64,000 nt of DNA from Pseudarcicella hirudinis (GCF_900115665.1 NZ_FOXH01000010.1:1-64000); one strand, 5' to 3'; positions 17,159 through 26,625 are shown, counted from the first letter of the stretch. Numbers and translations are program-made. Notes: generated by a model not told the origin, from the sequence alone.

Positions 17159-17511
17159 TTTTGGGGGATTTTATGGAAACAATACTTCTTCAAGAAGGAG
17201 AAAATAATGTAAAAATACCTTGAAATTCGTTGTAAATGAATTAATTTCTTGTCGATATGACTATTCTTTAAACTTTTTAATAAAAAAAATCTAATCATAT
17301 ACTATTTTCTTACAAAAATTAGTTAATTACGCATGAGATTTTACGCAATAAATGTTTTGTAATTTCAAAAATCTTGTACTTTTGCAATCCTGTCAATTAA
17401 GTGGTTATAGGTTCTCAGAGACTGAGATGTATGTGGGCCTATTAAATGTCTAATAATCAGTTAATTGTTTTTATTGAAAAAATAAATTAGTAACCAAATT
17501 AGAGAAAAAAT
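17159..17511 (+). other. Intergenic region with promoter and long 5' leader
   Basis: The left part is a plain A/T-rich stretch that should hold the cutC promoter. The right part holds a good promoter (17356-17384) and about 120 bases of transcribed leader before the DUF2795 gene. The leader has a short hairpin (CTCAG 17414-17418 / CTGAG 17422-17426). No open frame of note was seen. Confidence 0.5.
17356..17384 (+). promoter_or_regulatory. Bacteroidota-type promoter of DUF2795 gene
   Basis: TTTG (17356-17359) and TACTTTTG (17377-17384) are separated by 17 bases, an exact match to both promoter elements. Transcription would begin about 17390, leaving a leader of roughly 120 bases. Confidence 0.7.
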
Positions 17512-17733
17512 ATGTATTGGACACTCGAACTAGCGTCTTATTTGGAAGATGCACCTTGGCCTGCAACAAAAGATGAATTAATTGATTTCGCTATTCGTAC
17601 AGGTTCGCCTTTGGAAGTAGTTGAAAATTTACAAGAATTGGAAGATGATGGTCAACCATATGAAAGTATCGAAGAAATCTGGCCAGATTATCCGACGAAA
17701 GATGATTTCTTTTTTAATGAAGATGAATATTAA
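17512..17733 (+). CDS. DUF2795 family small acidic protein
   Basis: This 73-residue, strongly acidic protein starts MYWTLELASYLEDAPWPATKD and ends in a run of Asp/Glu/Phe (DDFFFNEDEY). The core (LIDFAIRTGSPLEVVENLQEL) matches DUF2795, a small domain that is nearly universal and highly conserved in Bacteroidota. Function unknown. The predicted helical fold and acidity suggest a partner-binding role. It has its own strong promoter with a long leader and a strong terminator, so it is a stand-alone and probably well-expressed unit. Confidence 0.85.
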   Translation: MYWTLELASYLEDAPWPATKDELIDFAIRTGSPLEVVENLQELEDDGQPYESIEEIWPDYPTKDDFFFNEDEY

Positions 17734-17784
17734 TTATCAGCAAAGAGCATATTGATAACCTCTTTTCAGACTGATTTGATAAAT

Positions 17785-17815
17785 AAAATGCCATCTCAAT
17801 CAGAGATGGCATTTT
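17785..17815. terminator. Bidirectional terminator
   Basis: A perfect 13-bp stem (AAAATGCCATCTC / GAGATGGCATTTT) with a 5-base loop lies between the DUF2795 gene (+) and the glycerol-3-phosphate dehydrogenase gene (-). Confidence 0.92.
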
Positions 17816-19399
17816 CTATTTCTGTTCAGTAAAATGATTTAATGTTTCTGTAATAAACGGCTCTGCTTCTTTCGCAGCTTTTGCATCTCTAAGCCGCAAA
17901 CCTAATCGCCTGTCCAGAATATCATCTACAGTACAGGCCATTTCGTTCTGAATATTATAAAGCACCTCGGCTTTTATAAAAGGATGTCCTTCCACGATTA
18001 ATGTTAGTAATTCTTTCCTGTTTTTGGTCAGTTTTAATACTTCTGCTGCATTAGAACCGTATTTTTTCATCAGATGTTTAGCTGATAATTCAGAAATTCC
18101 GTACTCATCTGCAAGCCTTTTCCAGTCGTCAAAATTATATCCTTCAGCCCCATGTAATAACTGATGTTCGGTAGTACAGGGAACAGCTTTTTTAGCCAGT
18201 ACTTCATGAAAAATCTGATCAACCGTATCTTTAGCCATCAGGCGATAGGTTGTCCATTTTCCTCCCATAATGCTTACCAGTTTTGACCGGTTATCAATTT
18301 CTACTTCATGATCTCTTACCAGTGATTTTGTTTCCGTTTCCATTGTCGACTGCAAAGCTGCCTGAAGTAAAGGTCTTAATCCGGCAAAACCACTTGAAAT
18401 CTGGGAGTGATTTACGGGTGTTTCCAGAAAGCGATTTACATATTCCAACAGATAACGGGCTTCATAGTCTTCCAAAACGGGTGTTTCTGAAAGAACATCT
18501 TCTTCATCGGTAGTTCCTACCAAAGTATGATCCTGCCAGGGAATAATAAATACAACTCTTCCGTCATCGGTTTTAGGAACCAGAATGGCGGTATCCCCTT
18601 TTAAAATATCCGGAGGTAAAACAATATGAGCTCCCCTGCTCACACGCATGCGGGGTTTGAGTTTGGGATTGGCCATTTGTCTGATATGATCGGCAAAAGG
18701 CCCGGTGGCATTTACAAAAACTTTGGCATTAATTTTATATTCTTTTGATCCAAGCAAGTCTTTTATTACCAGTGATTTAATTCTCAGACTTTTCTCGCTT
18801 TTTACCATACTGATGGCCTGGGTATGGTTAAGAACAACTGCTCCTTTTTCGGCAGCCGTCTGAATAATGGAAAGACAATACCTTGCATCGTCAAGCTGTC
18901 CGTCATAATATAAAACAGCAGAGTTCAGGTGTCCTCCTTTTAATTCCGGAATTAATTCCAGCGCTTTCTTTTTCGATAATCTTTTACTTGAACCGACATT
19001 ATGTGAGCCGGCAATCCAGTCATACATTTTCAGACCGATTGCGTAATAAATGCTTTCAATCCAGCTGAAACACGGCGTAAGCAACGCTAATGGTCTTGAT
19101 AGATGAGGGGCATTTTTTAACAGAATAGTCCGCTCACGCAAGGCTTTCCTCACCATTCTGAACTGCTCCCAGTCAAGCGTCTTTACCGCCTGTTCAAGAT
19201 AGCGAACGCCTCCATGAATAAGTTTGGTTGCTTTGGAAGAAGTTTGTGCAGCAAAATCATGCTTTTCAATCAAAATTACTTTCAGTCCTCTCAAAGTGGC
19301 ATCTAATGCTATACCGGCACCTGTTGCTCCTCCGCCGATGATACATATGTCAAAATCTGATTCGTTTTGTAAACGTCTGAGGTTTTCCTGACGATTCAT
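17816..19399 (-). CDS. glpD: Aerobic glycerol-3-phosphate dehydrogenase
   Basis: This 527-residue flavoprotein oxidises glycerol-3-phosphate to dihydroxyacetone phosphate and passes electrons to quinone at the membrane. The N-terminus has the FAD dinucleotide fold DICIIGGGATGAGIALDATL with the E at the end of strand 2 (ILIEKHDF) and the GlpD signature SSKATKLIHGGVRYLE. GLRPLLQ and SIMGGKWTTYRLMA are further family blocks, followed by the C-terminal helical domain. I chose the ATG at 19399; an upstream start would add 33 residues without similarity. No glpK or glpF is adjacent. Confidence 0.94.
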   Translation of the reverse strand: MNRQENLRRLQNESDFDICIIGGGATGAGIALDATLRGLKVILIEKHDFAAQTSSKATKLIHGGVRYLEQAVKTLDWEQFRMVRKALRERTILLKNAPHLSRPLALLTPCFSWIESIYYAIGLKMYDWIAGSHNVGSSKRLSKKKALELIPELKGGHLNSAVLYYDGQLDDARYCLSIIQTAAEKGAVVLNHTQAISMVKSEKSLRIKSLVIKDLLGSKEYKINAKVFVNATGPFADHIRQMANPKLKPRMRVSRGAHIVLPPDILKGDTAILVPKTDDGRVVFIIPWQDHTLVGTTDEEDVLSETPVLEDYEARYLLEYVNRFLETPVNHSQISSGFAGLRPLLQAALQSTMETETKSLVRDHEVEIDNRSKLVSIMGGKWTTYRLMAKDTVDQIFHEVLAKKAVPCTTEHQLLHGAEGYNFDDWKRLADEYGISELSAKHLMKKYGSNAAEVLKLTKNRKELLTLIVEGHPFIKAEVLYNIQNEMACTVDDILDRRLGLRLRDAKAAKEAEPFITETLNHFTEQK

Positions 19400-19825
19400 A
19401 AAATTATATTTAACGGTTCCTGGGGCTGTTTTAAGTAAGCTCCTGTGGTAATAGATTAATTGAAAAGATAATAAGGCCGGCAATATACTGATAATCAAAT
19501 ATTACTCTATAACATAATTTGACTTTTTGAATAATAAAAACTACTTAACAGGTATTTAAAAACACGCTAAATACTTAGAATTACTCAATAATTATATTCT
19601 TTTTGAGAATGGACTCAAAAGATTACATAAAAACATTTAAAAATTCAAGAGATTTTCTAATTTTGCAATCCGTTTTATTTACAGGCAAAAATCCGGTGTA
19701 TAAAGTTGCGGTATTTCCCAAAGCAGATTTCACAAGTTATTAATTTGCAAGTTGTCCGGTAGTCTTTATGACTTTGAAAATTTTTGGCAACAAGTGATTC
19801 ATAACCGATAATTTATAATTCAAAC
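19400..19825 (+). other. Intergenic region, divergent promoters
   Basis: This gap lies between glpD (-) and the TPR protein gene (+). A TAATTTTG box at 19658-19665, with a weak TTTA 18 bases upstream, could be the promoter of the TPR gene and would give a leader of about 155 bases. No open frame or strong hairpin was recognised. The glpD promoter should lie at 19400-19560 but no clear match was found. Confidence 0.45.
19636..19665 (+). promoter_or_regulatory. Putative promoter of TPR protein gene
   Basis: TAATTTTG (19658-19665) matches the -7 element exactly. TTTA 18 bases upstream is a one-mismatch -33 element. The bases just after the box, TTTGCAATCC, are the same as after the DUF2795 promoter. 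Confidence 0.5.
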
Positions 19826-20509
19826 ATGGCAAAGAAAGAAGAAAAATCAAGTATTTTAGAAAGTCCGGAAGCTTTACAAAACGAGCTTAATCAGGATATT
19901 CATAAAATACAATCAGTTGTTGAAAAGAACAAGAATGTAGTCTATGGTGTTGTTGGTGTTATTTTAGTCGGCGTTTTCGGATACTTCGGGTATAAGCAAT
20001 ATTCTGCTTCACAGGACGAAGAAGGAGAGAAAAAATTATACAATGCAGTTTACAAATTTGAAGCAGATTCAAACAGAATTGCGGCAAAGGAAATGACTAA
20101 AATTGCTGGTGAATTTGGAGGAAATGTAGGAAATATTGCCAGTTTTTATGCAGGTGTTGCTAACCTGAAAGAAGGTAAATATGATGCTGCAATTGAAAAC
20201 CTTAAAAACTTCAGCAGTTCAGATTTATTGGTTCAGGCACGTGCTTATGCGCTGATTGGTGATGCTTATTCTGAAAAGAAAGCGTATGGTGATGCTATTG
20301 ACTATTACAAAAAGGCTTCAGAATATAAGGCTAATAAGTTCTTCACACCAACTTATTTGTTGAAATTAGGTGCAGCTTATGAGGCAAATAAACAAGGTAA
20401 GGAAGCTTTGGCTGTATATAATGAAATTGTAGAGAAATATGCTGAGTCCTCGGAATATATCAACGCTAAGAAGTATAAAGCGTTGCTGGAAGGCTCTGTC
20501 TCTGAATAA
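19826..20509 (+). CDS. Membrane-anchored TPR protein (YfgM-like)
   Basis: This 227-residue protein has a hydrophilic start, one transmembrane helix at about 38-57 (VVYGVVGVILVGVFGYFGY), and then tetratricopeptide-like helical pairs to the end (EGKYDAAIENLKNF, KKAYGDAIDYYKKASEY, KQGKEALAVYNEIVEKY). This matches the layout of YfgM-type proteins, which act with periplasmic chaperones near the Sec translocon. Many Bacteroidota have this gene upstream of ribH, as here. Its exact function is not established. Confidence 0.8.
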   Translation: MAKKEEKSSILESPEALQNELNQDIHKIQSVVEKNKNVVYGVVGVILVGVFGYFGYKQYSASQDEEGEKKLYNAVYKFEADSNRIAAKEMTKIAGEFGGNVGNIASFYAGVANLKEGKYDAAIENLKNFSSSDLLVQARAYALIGDAYSEKKAYGDAIDYYKKASEYKANKFFTPTYLLKLGAAYEANKQGKEALAVYNEIVEKYAESSEYINAKKYKALLEGSVSE

Positions 20510-20533
20510 AATTACAATCCGGAGGATTGAAAG

Positions 20534-20567
20534 AAAAGGGATAAGAGCGAAAGCCTTATCCCTTTTT
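20534..20567 (+). terminator. Terminator after TPR gene
   Basis: AAAAGGGATAAG (20534-20545) and CTTATCCCTTTT (20555-20566) form a 12-bp stem with a 9-base loop, followed by T. Confidence 0.85.
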
Positions 20568-20617
20568 CGTATATATTGAATTTTGCAGAATTATTTTAAG
20601 CTAAATTAAAATCAGAT

Positions 20618-21097
20618 ATGTCGTCGGCAGATAAAAATTTAAGCGTATTCTCTACTAAAGAAATACCGGATGTCAGCAATAAAAACTTTGCTATTGTCGT
20701 AGCGGAATGGAATTCAGAGATAACAGAGGCACTTTTTGAAGGAGCATATAAAACCTTGATTGAATACGGAGCAAAAGCAGAAAATATTACAAGAGTTGAT
20801 GTTCCCGGCAGTTATGAGTTAAGCTTTGGTGCGCAGAAAATGGCTCAGAAAGCTCAGGTAGATGCCATAATTTGCCTCGGATGTGTTATTCAGGGAGAAA
20901 CAAAGCATAACGACTACATTAATCATGCTGTTGCTCAGGGTTTAACAAATGTTAGTCTTAAGTATGACAAACCCGTTATTTTTGGAGTACTTACGCCAAA
21001 CGATCAGCAGCAGGCTATCGACAGAGCAGGGGGAATTCATGGAAATAAGGGAGATGAAGCCGCATTCACTGCCATTAAAATGCTGGGTATAAACTGA
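20618..21097 (+). CDS. ribH: 6,7-dimethyl-8-ribityllumazine synthase
   Basis: The 159-residue protein condenses 5-amino-6-ribitylaminouracil with dihydroxybutanone phosphate to make lumazine, the penultimate step of riboflavin synthesis. Visible landmarks are the substrate-binding AEWNSEITEALFEGA, the VPGSYELSFGAQ loop, GCVIQGETKHNDYI with the catalytic His, and GVLTPNDQQQAIDRAG. Length is standard. A strong terminator lies upstream, so it probably has its own promoter. No other rib gene and no FMN riboswitch are visible. Confidence 0.96.
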   Translation: MSSADKNLSVFSTKEIPDVSNKNFAIVVAEWNSEITEALFEGAYKTLIEYGAKAENITRVDVPGSYELSFGAQKMAQKAQVDAIICLGCVIQGETKHNDYINHAVAQGLTNVSLKYDKPVIFGVLTPNDQQQAIDRAGGIHGNKGDEAAFTAIKMLGIN

Positions 21098-21235
21098 AAA
21101 ATATTCAGTGGTTTTCAGTATAAATAGACCCTTCGGGATTTTATAGAAATTTAGGTTTGCCGGCATAAATCTTTGAAACAGAGAAGACCAGACAAACTGT
21201 CAATAATTAATCAATTCAATAATTCAAAAACAAAA

Positions 21236-22594
21236 ATGCAAGTCTGGAAATTTGGTGGGACTTCAGTAGGGAAGCCCGATAGAATGCACTCGATCAGAAA
21301 TCTTATTACTGAGAATGGTACTCGTAAAATTGTTGTATTGTCAGCTCTTTCCGGTACGACCAATGGTCTTTTATCAATCGCTGAATCATTGAAAGCTAAT
21401 AATGATGTTGAAGGAAATCAGAAGATAGATGATTTGTATGCTCATTATGAGGTATTTATTAAGGATTTATACAAGACAAAGGATGGCTACGAACAAGGGA
21501 AGGCGATTATTGATAAGGAATTTTCATTTATCCGTTCACTGGTAAGTATCAAACCTTTTACACTTAAACAGGAAAAAGAAATTGTTGCAGAAGGTGAATT
21601 GCTTTCTACTCAAATGTTTGAGGCTTATCTGAAAGAAGAAGGGATAAATTCAGCCTTGCTTCCTGCACTTGACTTTATGTTGATTGATGCAGACAATGAG
21701 CCGGTATTAAGTTTTACTGAGGAAAAACTCAGTACAATGCTGGAGCAATTGTCTGACAAACAGATATTTATTACACAAGGATTTATTTGCAGAAACCCTC
21801 GCGGAGAAATTGATAACCTCAAACGTGGCGGATCTGATTATACAGCTTCCTTAATTGGTGGTGCAATTGTAGCCGAAGAAGTGCAGATTTGGACTGATAT
21901 TGACGGGATGCATAATAACGATCCGAGGATTGTTAAAAAAACATTCCCGATCCGGGAACTGACTTTTGAGGAAGCAGCGGAATTAGCTTATTTTGGTGCT
22001 AAAATCCTTCATCCAAGTACTATTACGCCAGCGAAGCTGAAAGGAGTTCCTGTTCGTCTGAAAAATACCATGGAGCCGGAAGCTTACGGAACTTTGATTG
22101 CTGATAAAACATCTGATCGTGAAATCAAGGCAATTGCTGCGAAAGATAACCTGACAGCAATCTATATTCATTCAACCAGAATGCTGAATGCCTATGGTTT
22201 TCTTAGAAGAGTATTTGAAGTATTTGAAAAATACAAAACACCGGTTGATATGATTACCACCTCGGAGGTTTCCGTATCGGTAACTATCGATAATGATGAG
22301 CATCTGGATGAAATTATGGCCGAATTGCGCCAATTTGCTGATTTGGAAGAATGTGATAAAGACCAGACAATTGTTTGTATTGTAGGGAATTTTTCAGCAG
22401 ACAAAGAAGGAATTGCGCTGAAAGTTTTAGATGCCATGAAGAATATTCCGATCAGAATGATCTGTTATGGAGCTTCAGAGCATAATATCAGCCTTTTGAT
22501 TCATGGAAAAAATAAAGCCGCAGCTTTAAATGCCTTAAATGAGCGTTGTTTCCTGTATGAGGATGCAATGAAAGACATTTTTTCTGCGCAATAA
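21236..22594 (+). CDS. lysC: Aspartate kinase
   Basis: This 452-residue monofunctional aspartokinase phosphorylates aspartate, the entry to lysine, threonine and methionine synthesis. It begins with VWKFGGTSVGKPDRM. The catalytic EGELLSTQMF and GRGGSDYTA-like (KRGGSDYTASLIG) segments follow, then WTDIDGMHNNDPRIV. Two C-terminal ACT domains (about 305-450) would bind the feedback inhibitor, probably lysine. I chose the ATG at 21236; a TTG 21 codons earlier adds nothing family-like. A TAGGTTTG box at 21152-21159 may be part of its promoter. Confidence 0.94.
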   Translation: MQVWKFGGTSVGKPDRMHSIRNLITENGTRKIVVLSALSGTTNGLLSIAESLKANNDVEGNQKIDDLYAHYEVFIKDLYKTKDGYEQGKAIIDKEFSFIRSLVSIKPFTLKQEKEIVAEGELLSTQMFEAYLKEEGINSALLPALDFMLIDADNEPVLSFTEEKLSTMLEQLSDKQIFITQGFICRNPRGEIDNLKRGGSDYTASLIGGAIVAEEVQIWTDIDGMHNNDPRIVKKTFPIRELTFEEAAELAYFGAKILHPSTITPAKLKGVPVRLKNTMEPEAYGTLIADKTSDREIKAIAAKDNLTAIYIHSTRMLNAYGFLRRVFEVFEKYKTPVDMITTSEVSVSVTIDNDEHLDEIMAELRQFADLEECDKDQTIVCIVGNFSADKEGIALKVLDAMKNIPIRMICYGASEHNISLLIHGKNKAAALNALNERCFLYEDAMKDIFSAQ

Positions 22595-22650
22595 TAATCA
22601 GAACCTCAGGAGTAAATAAACCGAATACCTACAAGTATTGACAGAATGAT

Positions 22651-23919
22651 ATGTTACAGATTAGCCAGATAAAAGAAAATAAAGCCGCAACCATTGAAGG
22701 CTTGAAAAGGAAATTCTTCAAAAATGCAGAAGAATCAGTAGAACAAGTGTTGACACTGGACGAAAAACGCCGTGAAACACAGGTTGAACTAGATGCTACC
22801 CTGGCTAAATCTAACTCCATTGCCAAAGAAATCGGGGCAATGATGAAAGCCGGAAAAAAAGAAGAAGCTGAGCAGGCTAAGGCTGAGACGGGTGTCCTAA
22901 AAGCACGCTCTAAAGAATTGGAAGAGGCTTTAAAGGCAATTGAGACTGAGTTGCAGAATGAACTTGTTTTATTGCCCAATCTTCCTCATGTAAGTGTTCC
23001 TGCCGGAAAAACGCCTGAGGAAAATGAAGTTATTCTTGAAAATGGTGCAATTCCTGAACTGGGAGAAGAGGCATTACCTCACTGGGATTTGATAAAGAAA
23101 TATGATATTATCGATTTTGAACTAGGGAATAAAATCACAGGAGCCGGTTTCCCGGTTTATAAAGGCAAAGGAGCAAGGATTCAGCGGGCATTGATTAATT
23201 TTTTCCTGGATGAAGCAATTGCAGCAGGCTATTTTGAAATTCAGCCTCCGATTTTGATTAATCGTGATTCAGGATTCGGGACCGGACAGTTACCTGATAA
23301 AGATGGCCAGATGTATCATGCAACCGGTGACGACTTATTCTTAATTCCTACGGCTGAAGTGCCGATTACTAATATTTATCGTGATGTAATTTTGCAGGAA
23401 TCTGATTTACCGGTTAAAAATGTAGGATATACACCATGTTTTAGAAGAGAAGCGGGTTCATGGGGAGCACATGTACGGGGACTGAATCGTTTGCATCAGT
23501 TTGATAAAGTTGAAATTGTACAGATTAATAAACCGGAGCATTCATATACAGCACTTGAAGAGATGTCACTGCATGTTCAGGGTTTATTGCAAAAACTTGA
23601 ATTGCCTTACAGAGTTTTAAGACTTTGCGGAGGAGATATGAGTTTTACCGCTGCTTTGACTTACGACATGGAAGTGTGGTCTGCTGCTCAGAAACGTTGG
23701 CTGGAGGTAAGTTCTGTGTCTAATTTTGAGACATATCAGGCTAATCGTTTGAAATTGAGGATGAAATCAGAAGGTAAAAATGTGGTTTTACATACATTGA
23801 ACGGTTCTGCTTTAGCATTGCCAAGAATTCTGGCAGCTATTTTAGAGAATAATCAGACTGCTGAAGGAATTAAAATCCCGAAGGTACTTGTGCCTTATTG
23901 TGGATTTGATACGATTTAA
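22651..23919 (+). CDS. serS: Seryl-tRNA synthetase
   Basis: This 422-residue class-II synthetase has an N-terminal tRNA-binding coiled coil (about 25-110, rich in Lys/Glu/Ala) and a catalytic core. Motif 2 is FRREAGSWGAHVRGLNRLHQF, minus its last residue in usual length, and motif 3 lies in NGSALALPRILAAILENNQ. TAEVPITNIYRD and GGDMSFTAALTYDMEVW are serine-site regions. It charges tRNA-Ser, and tRNA-Sec if present. It follows lysC at a 56-base distance and is closed by a terminator. Confidence 0.96.
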   Translation: MLQISQIKENKAATIEGLKRKFFKNAEESVEQVLTLDEKRRETQVELDATLAKSNSIAKEIGAMMKAGKKEEAEQAKAETGVLKARSKELEEALKAIETELQNELVLLPNLPHVSVPAGKTPEENEVILENGAIPELGEEALPHWDLIKKYDIIDFELGNKITGAGFPVYKGKGARIQRALINFFLDEAIAAGYFEIQPPILINRDSGFGTGQLPDKDGQMYHATGDDLFLIPTAEVPITNIYRDVILQESDLPVKNVGYTPCFRREAGSWGAHVRGLNRLHQFDKVEIVQINKPEHSYTALEEMSLHVQGLLQKLELPYRVLRLCGGDMSFTAALTYDMEVWSAAQKRWLEVSSVSNFETYQANRLKLRMKSEGKNVVLHTLNGSALALPRILAAILENNQTAEGIKIPKVLVPYCGFDTI

Positions 23920-23948
23920 GAATAATCTTACGATCATTTATCAGGTTT

Positions 23949-23982
23949 GGGACATGCTTTTTGAGTGTGTCCCATTTCTTTT
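23949..23982 (+). terminator. Terminator after serS
   Basis: GGGACA (23949-23954) pairs with TGTCCC (23968-23973) and is followed by a T-rich ATTTCTTTT run. The stem is short, so termination may be partial. Confidence 0.6.
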
Positions 23983-24035
23983 GTTAATGATTTGTTAAAG
24001 TTTGCAACAGTTTACAGGCAGAGGCGTTACTTTTG
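23980..24035 (+). promoter_or_regulatory. Direct repeats and promoter of histidine kinase gene
   Basis: TTTGTTAA occurs at 23980-23987 and 23991-23998, an 11-base period typical of OmpR/PhoB-family response-regulator sites. TTTG (24001-24004) and TACTTTTG (24028-24035) match promoter elements, though the 23-base spacing is at the long end. The -7 box ends only 4 bases before the ATG. Confidence 0.5.
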
Positions 24036-24039
24036 AACC

Positions 24040-25317
24040 ATGAACTCAAAAACTCTCAGAATCTTTGTAGGACTTTCGGTAGTATTAATGACAGGAGTCA
24101 TTCTGATTCAGTACTACTGGTTCAGACAGGCATATAATTTACAGGACCGCGACTTCAATCAGCGTGTTACTTCTGCGTTGCGTGCAGCAAGTGAAAGAAT
24201 GCTGGCATTTAATAAAAATCCTAATAATCAGCTTATTCAGCCTGTAGAAAGGGTAACTTCTAATTATTATACCGTTCAGATTAATGATACCATAAATGCT
24301 TCCGTATTGGAGGAATTCTTAAAGCAGGAGTTTGCTCACAGCGATGTACGTTTGAATTTTGAATACGGTATTTATGACTGTGTGAAAGATCGAATTAAAT
24401 ATGCAGCCTTTGTCTGTCATTCTGAAAATTGCAATCAGAATGATTCATCCGCACATTACCGTTTTCCGGAACTGGATATTCATAACTATTATTTTGGCGT
24501 TTATTTTCCGGATAAAAAGTACTATCTGCTGGGTGATTTGGATAATTGGTTTGTTTCTTCTGCTATTTTGCTGGTAGTAATGATGTTTTTCGTATATGCC
24601 CTCATGGTAATTTTCCGACAAAAAAGACTGTCAGAAATACAAAATGATTTCATCAATAATATGACACATGAGTTTAAAACACCTATTTCGACGATATCAA
24701 TTTCCAGTGAAGTATTAATGAAACCGGATATAATTGATAAGCCGGAAAGGTTACTCAGTTATGCTACAATTATTCGGAAAGAAGCTGCTAGGTTAAAGAA
24801 GAATGTAGATACCGTTCTGCAGACAGCGAATATTGCACAGAAAATAGATAAACTTAATTTCGAAGAAGCAGATATTCATGAAATTCTTGAAGAATTGCAA
24901 ATCAGTTGTGATCCGGTATTGAAAGAGAAACATGCAACTCTTAAGCTGAATCTTCAGGCAACCAATTCCAGAATCAAAGTGGACAAGCTGCATTTTACCA
25001 ATATTCTCCACAATCTGATTGATAACGGACTGAAATACAGCCAGCGTCAGCCGGTTCTGGAAATAACTACACAAAATGTTAAGAATGAACTGATTGTGAA
25101 GATTAAAGATAACGGGATCGGTATTTCAGAGAAAGATCAAAAATATATATTTAATAAATTTTTCCGGGTACATACCGGAGATATTCATAATGTAAAAGGC
25201 TTTGGTTTAGGGCTCTACTATGTGAAAGAAATGGTTGAAGGGCATAAAGGAAGCATAGAATTAAAAAGTCGTCCGGGAGAAGGAAGTGAATTTATTATGC
25301 ACTTTGAATTATTCTAA
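24040..25317 (+). CDS. Membrane sensor histidine kinase
   Basis: The 425-residue protein has transmembrane helices at about 7-27 and 170-191 that frame a ~140-residue periplasmic sensor domain with three cysteines. The HisKA domain contains the phospho-acceptor His210 in NNMTHEFKTPISTISIS. The HATPase domain shows an N box (LHNLIDNGLKYS), G1 (IKDNGIGI), and G2 (KGFGLGLYYVKEMVEGH). It would phosphorylate a response regulator, probably of the OmpR family. No response regulator gene is adjacent, which is unusual. Ligand unknown. Confidence 0.9.
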   Translation: MNSKTLRIFVGLSVVLMTGVILIQYYWFRQAYNLQDRDFNQRVTSALRAASERMLAFNKNPNNQLIQPVERVTSNYYTVQINDTINASVLEEFLKQEFAHSDVRLNFEYGIYDCVKDRIKYAAFVCHSENCNQNDSSAHYRFPELDIHNYYFGVYFPDKKYYLLGDLDNWFVSSAILLVVMMFFVYALMVIFRQKRLSEIQNDFINNMTHEFKTPISTISISSEVLMKPDIIDKPERLLSYATIIRKEAARLKKNVDTVLQTANIAQKIDKLNFEEADIHEILEELQISCDPVLKEKHATLKLNLQATNSRIKVDKLHFTNILHNLIDNGLKYSQRQPVLEITTQNVKNELIVKIKDNGIGISEKDQKYIFNKFFRVHTGDIHNVKGFGLGLYYVKEMVEGHKGSIELKSRPGEGSEFIMHFELF

Positions 25318-25417
25318 GAACAGAAGTTTCATAAAAAAAGAGACCAAAATTGCATTTAAGGCTCAAATGTTTAAAAACCGTTTAATAAAATATGGATTTA
25401 TTATCCAAACTTTTGTG

Positions 25418-25425
25418 TAATTTTG
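25418..25425 (+). promoter_or_regulatory. Putative -7 element at start of capsule locus
   Basis: TAATTTTG matches the -7 consensus. The -33 region has only TTTA (spacing 17). It lies about 100 bases before gmd and is a candidate promoter for the polysaccharide operon. Confidence 0.35.
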
Positions 25426-25526
25426 TTGCTTTTAGCAGCAAAATGCAGATTACATAGTAAGTTTTGTTGCTTAATATCGCCCTGATTTATTGAGACTCTT
25501 AATTGCAATTTTGATATATTCTTTTG

Positions 25527-26591
25527 ATGAAAAAAGCTTTAATTACTGGTATTACTGGTCAAGACGGTGCTTACCTCGCCGAGTTATTACTTTCTAAAGG
25601 TTATGAAGTTCACGGTATCAAACGCAGAAGTTCACTGATAAATACACAAAGAATTGATCATTTATATGAAGATATTCATGAGCATAATGCCAGATTTATC
25701 CTTCATTATGGAGATTTAAGTGATTCAACAAATATTATAAGAATTATTCAGGAAGTGCAGCCTGATGAAATTTATAATCTGGGGGCCATGTCACATGTAA
25801 AAGTGTCATTTGATGAACCTGAATATACTGCACAGGTTGATGGTATCGGTACACTTCGGATTTTAGAAGCTGTACGCTTATTAGGACTTACTGACAAAAC
25901 CAGAATTTATCAGGCATCCACTTCAGAATTATATGGCCTGGTTCAGGCTGTTCCTCAATCAGAAACTACTCCTTTTTATCCGAGATCTCCTTATGCAGTA
26001 GCAAAATTATACGGTTATTGGATTACTGTAAATTATCGTGAAGCTTATGGAATGTATGCTGTTAACGGAATATTATTTAACCACGAATCTCCTTTAAGAG
26101 GTGAAACTTTTGTAACTCGCAAGATTACAAGAGGGGTTGCTCAAATCGCTTTGGGACAACAGGAAAAGTTGTATCTGGGAAATTTAGATGCTCAGCGTGA
26201 CTGGGGACATGCTAAAGATTATGTTGAAGCAATGTGGTTAATTCTTCAGCAGGATACTCCTGAAGATTATGTCATCGCAACAGGTGTTACAACCAGAGTA
26301 AGAGATTTTGTAAGAATGTCGTTTGAAGAGGTGGGTATCGAAATTGAATTTACAGGAGAAGGTGTGGATGAAGTTGGAAGAATAAAAGCATGCAATAATC
26401 CTGCTTATCAGGTTGAAATCGGTAAAGAAGTTGTTACAATTGATCCGAGATATTTCCGTCCGACCGAAGTAGAATTATTGATTGGAGATCCGACTAAATC
26501 AAAGACAAAGTTAGGATGGGAGCCAAAATATGATTTGCAGGCACTGGTAAAAGATATGATGCAGGCAGATGTGAAATTGTTTGCCAGGTAA
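25527..26591 (+). CDS. gmd: GDP-mannose 4,6-dehydratase
   Basis: This 354-residue short-chain dehydrogenase/reductase converts GDP-mannose to GDP-4-keto-6-deoxymannose. The N-terminus [19 protein letters not shown] binds NADP, GDLSD and ASTSELYG follow, and [15 protein letters not shown] carries the Tyr-x3-Lys pair. [18 protein letters not shown] and [19 protein letters not shown] are GMD-specific. The ATG at 25527 is preferred over the TTG just before it. The usual partner, GDP-fucose synthase or a GDP-rhamnose reductase, is not in the window. It is the first gene of the polysaccharide locus and overlaps or abuts the next. Confidence 0.95.
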   Translation: MKKALITGITGQDGAYLAELLLSKGYEVHGIKRRSSLINTQRIDHLYEDIHEHNARFILHYGDLSDSTNIIRIIQEVQPDEIYNLGAMSHVKVSFDEPEYTAQVDGIGTLRILEAVRLLGLTDKTRIYQASTSELYGLVQAVPQSETTPFYPRSPYAVAKLYGYWITVNYREAYGMYAVNGILFNHESPLRGETFVTRKITRGVAQIALGQQEKLYLGNLDAQRDWGHAKDYVEAMWLILQQDTPEDYVIATGVTTRVRDFVRMSFEEVGIEIEFTGEGVDEVGRIKACNNPAYQVEIGKEVVTIDPRYFRPTEVELLIGDPTKSKTKLGWEPKYDLQALVKDMMQADVKLFAR

Positions 26592-26625
26592 TTTTCATTC
26601 AGAGCGTAATTTTCAGGATTTGGAA

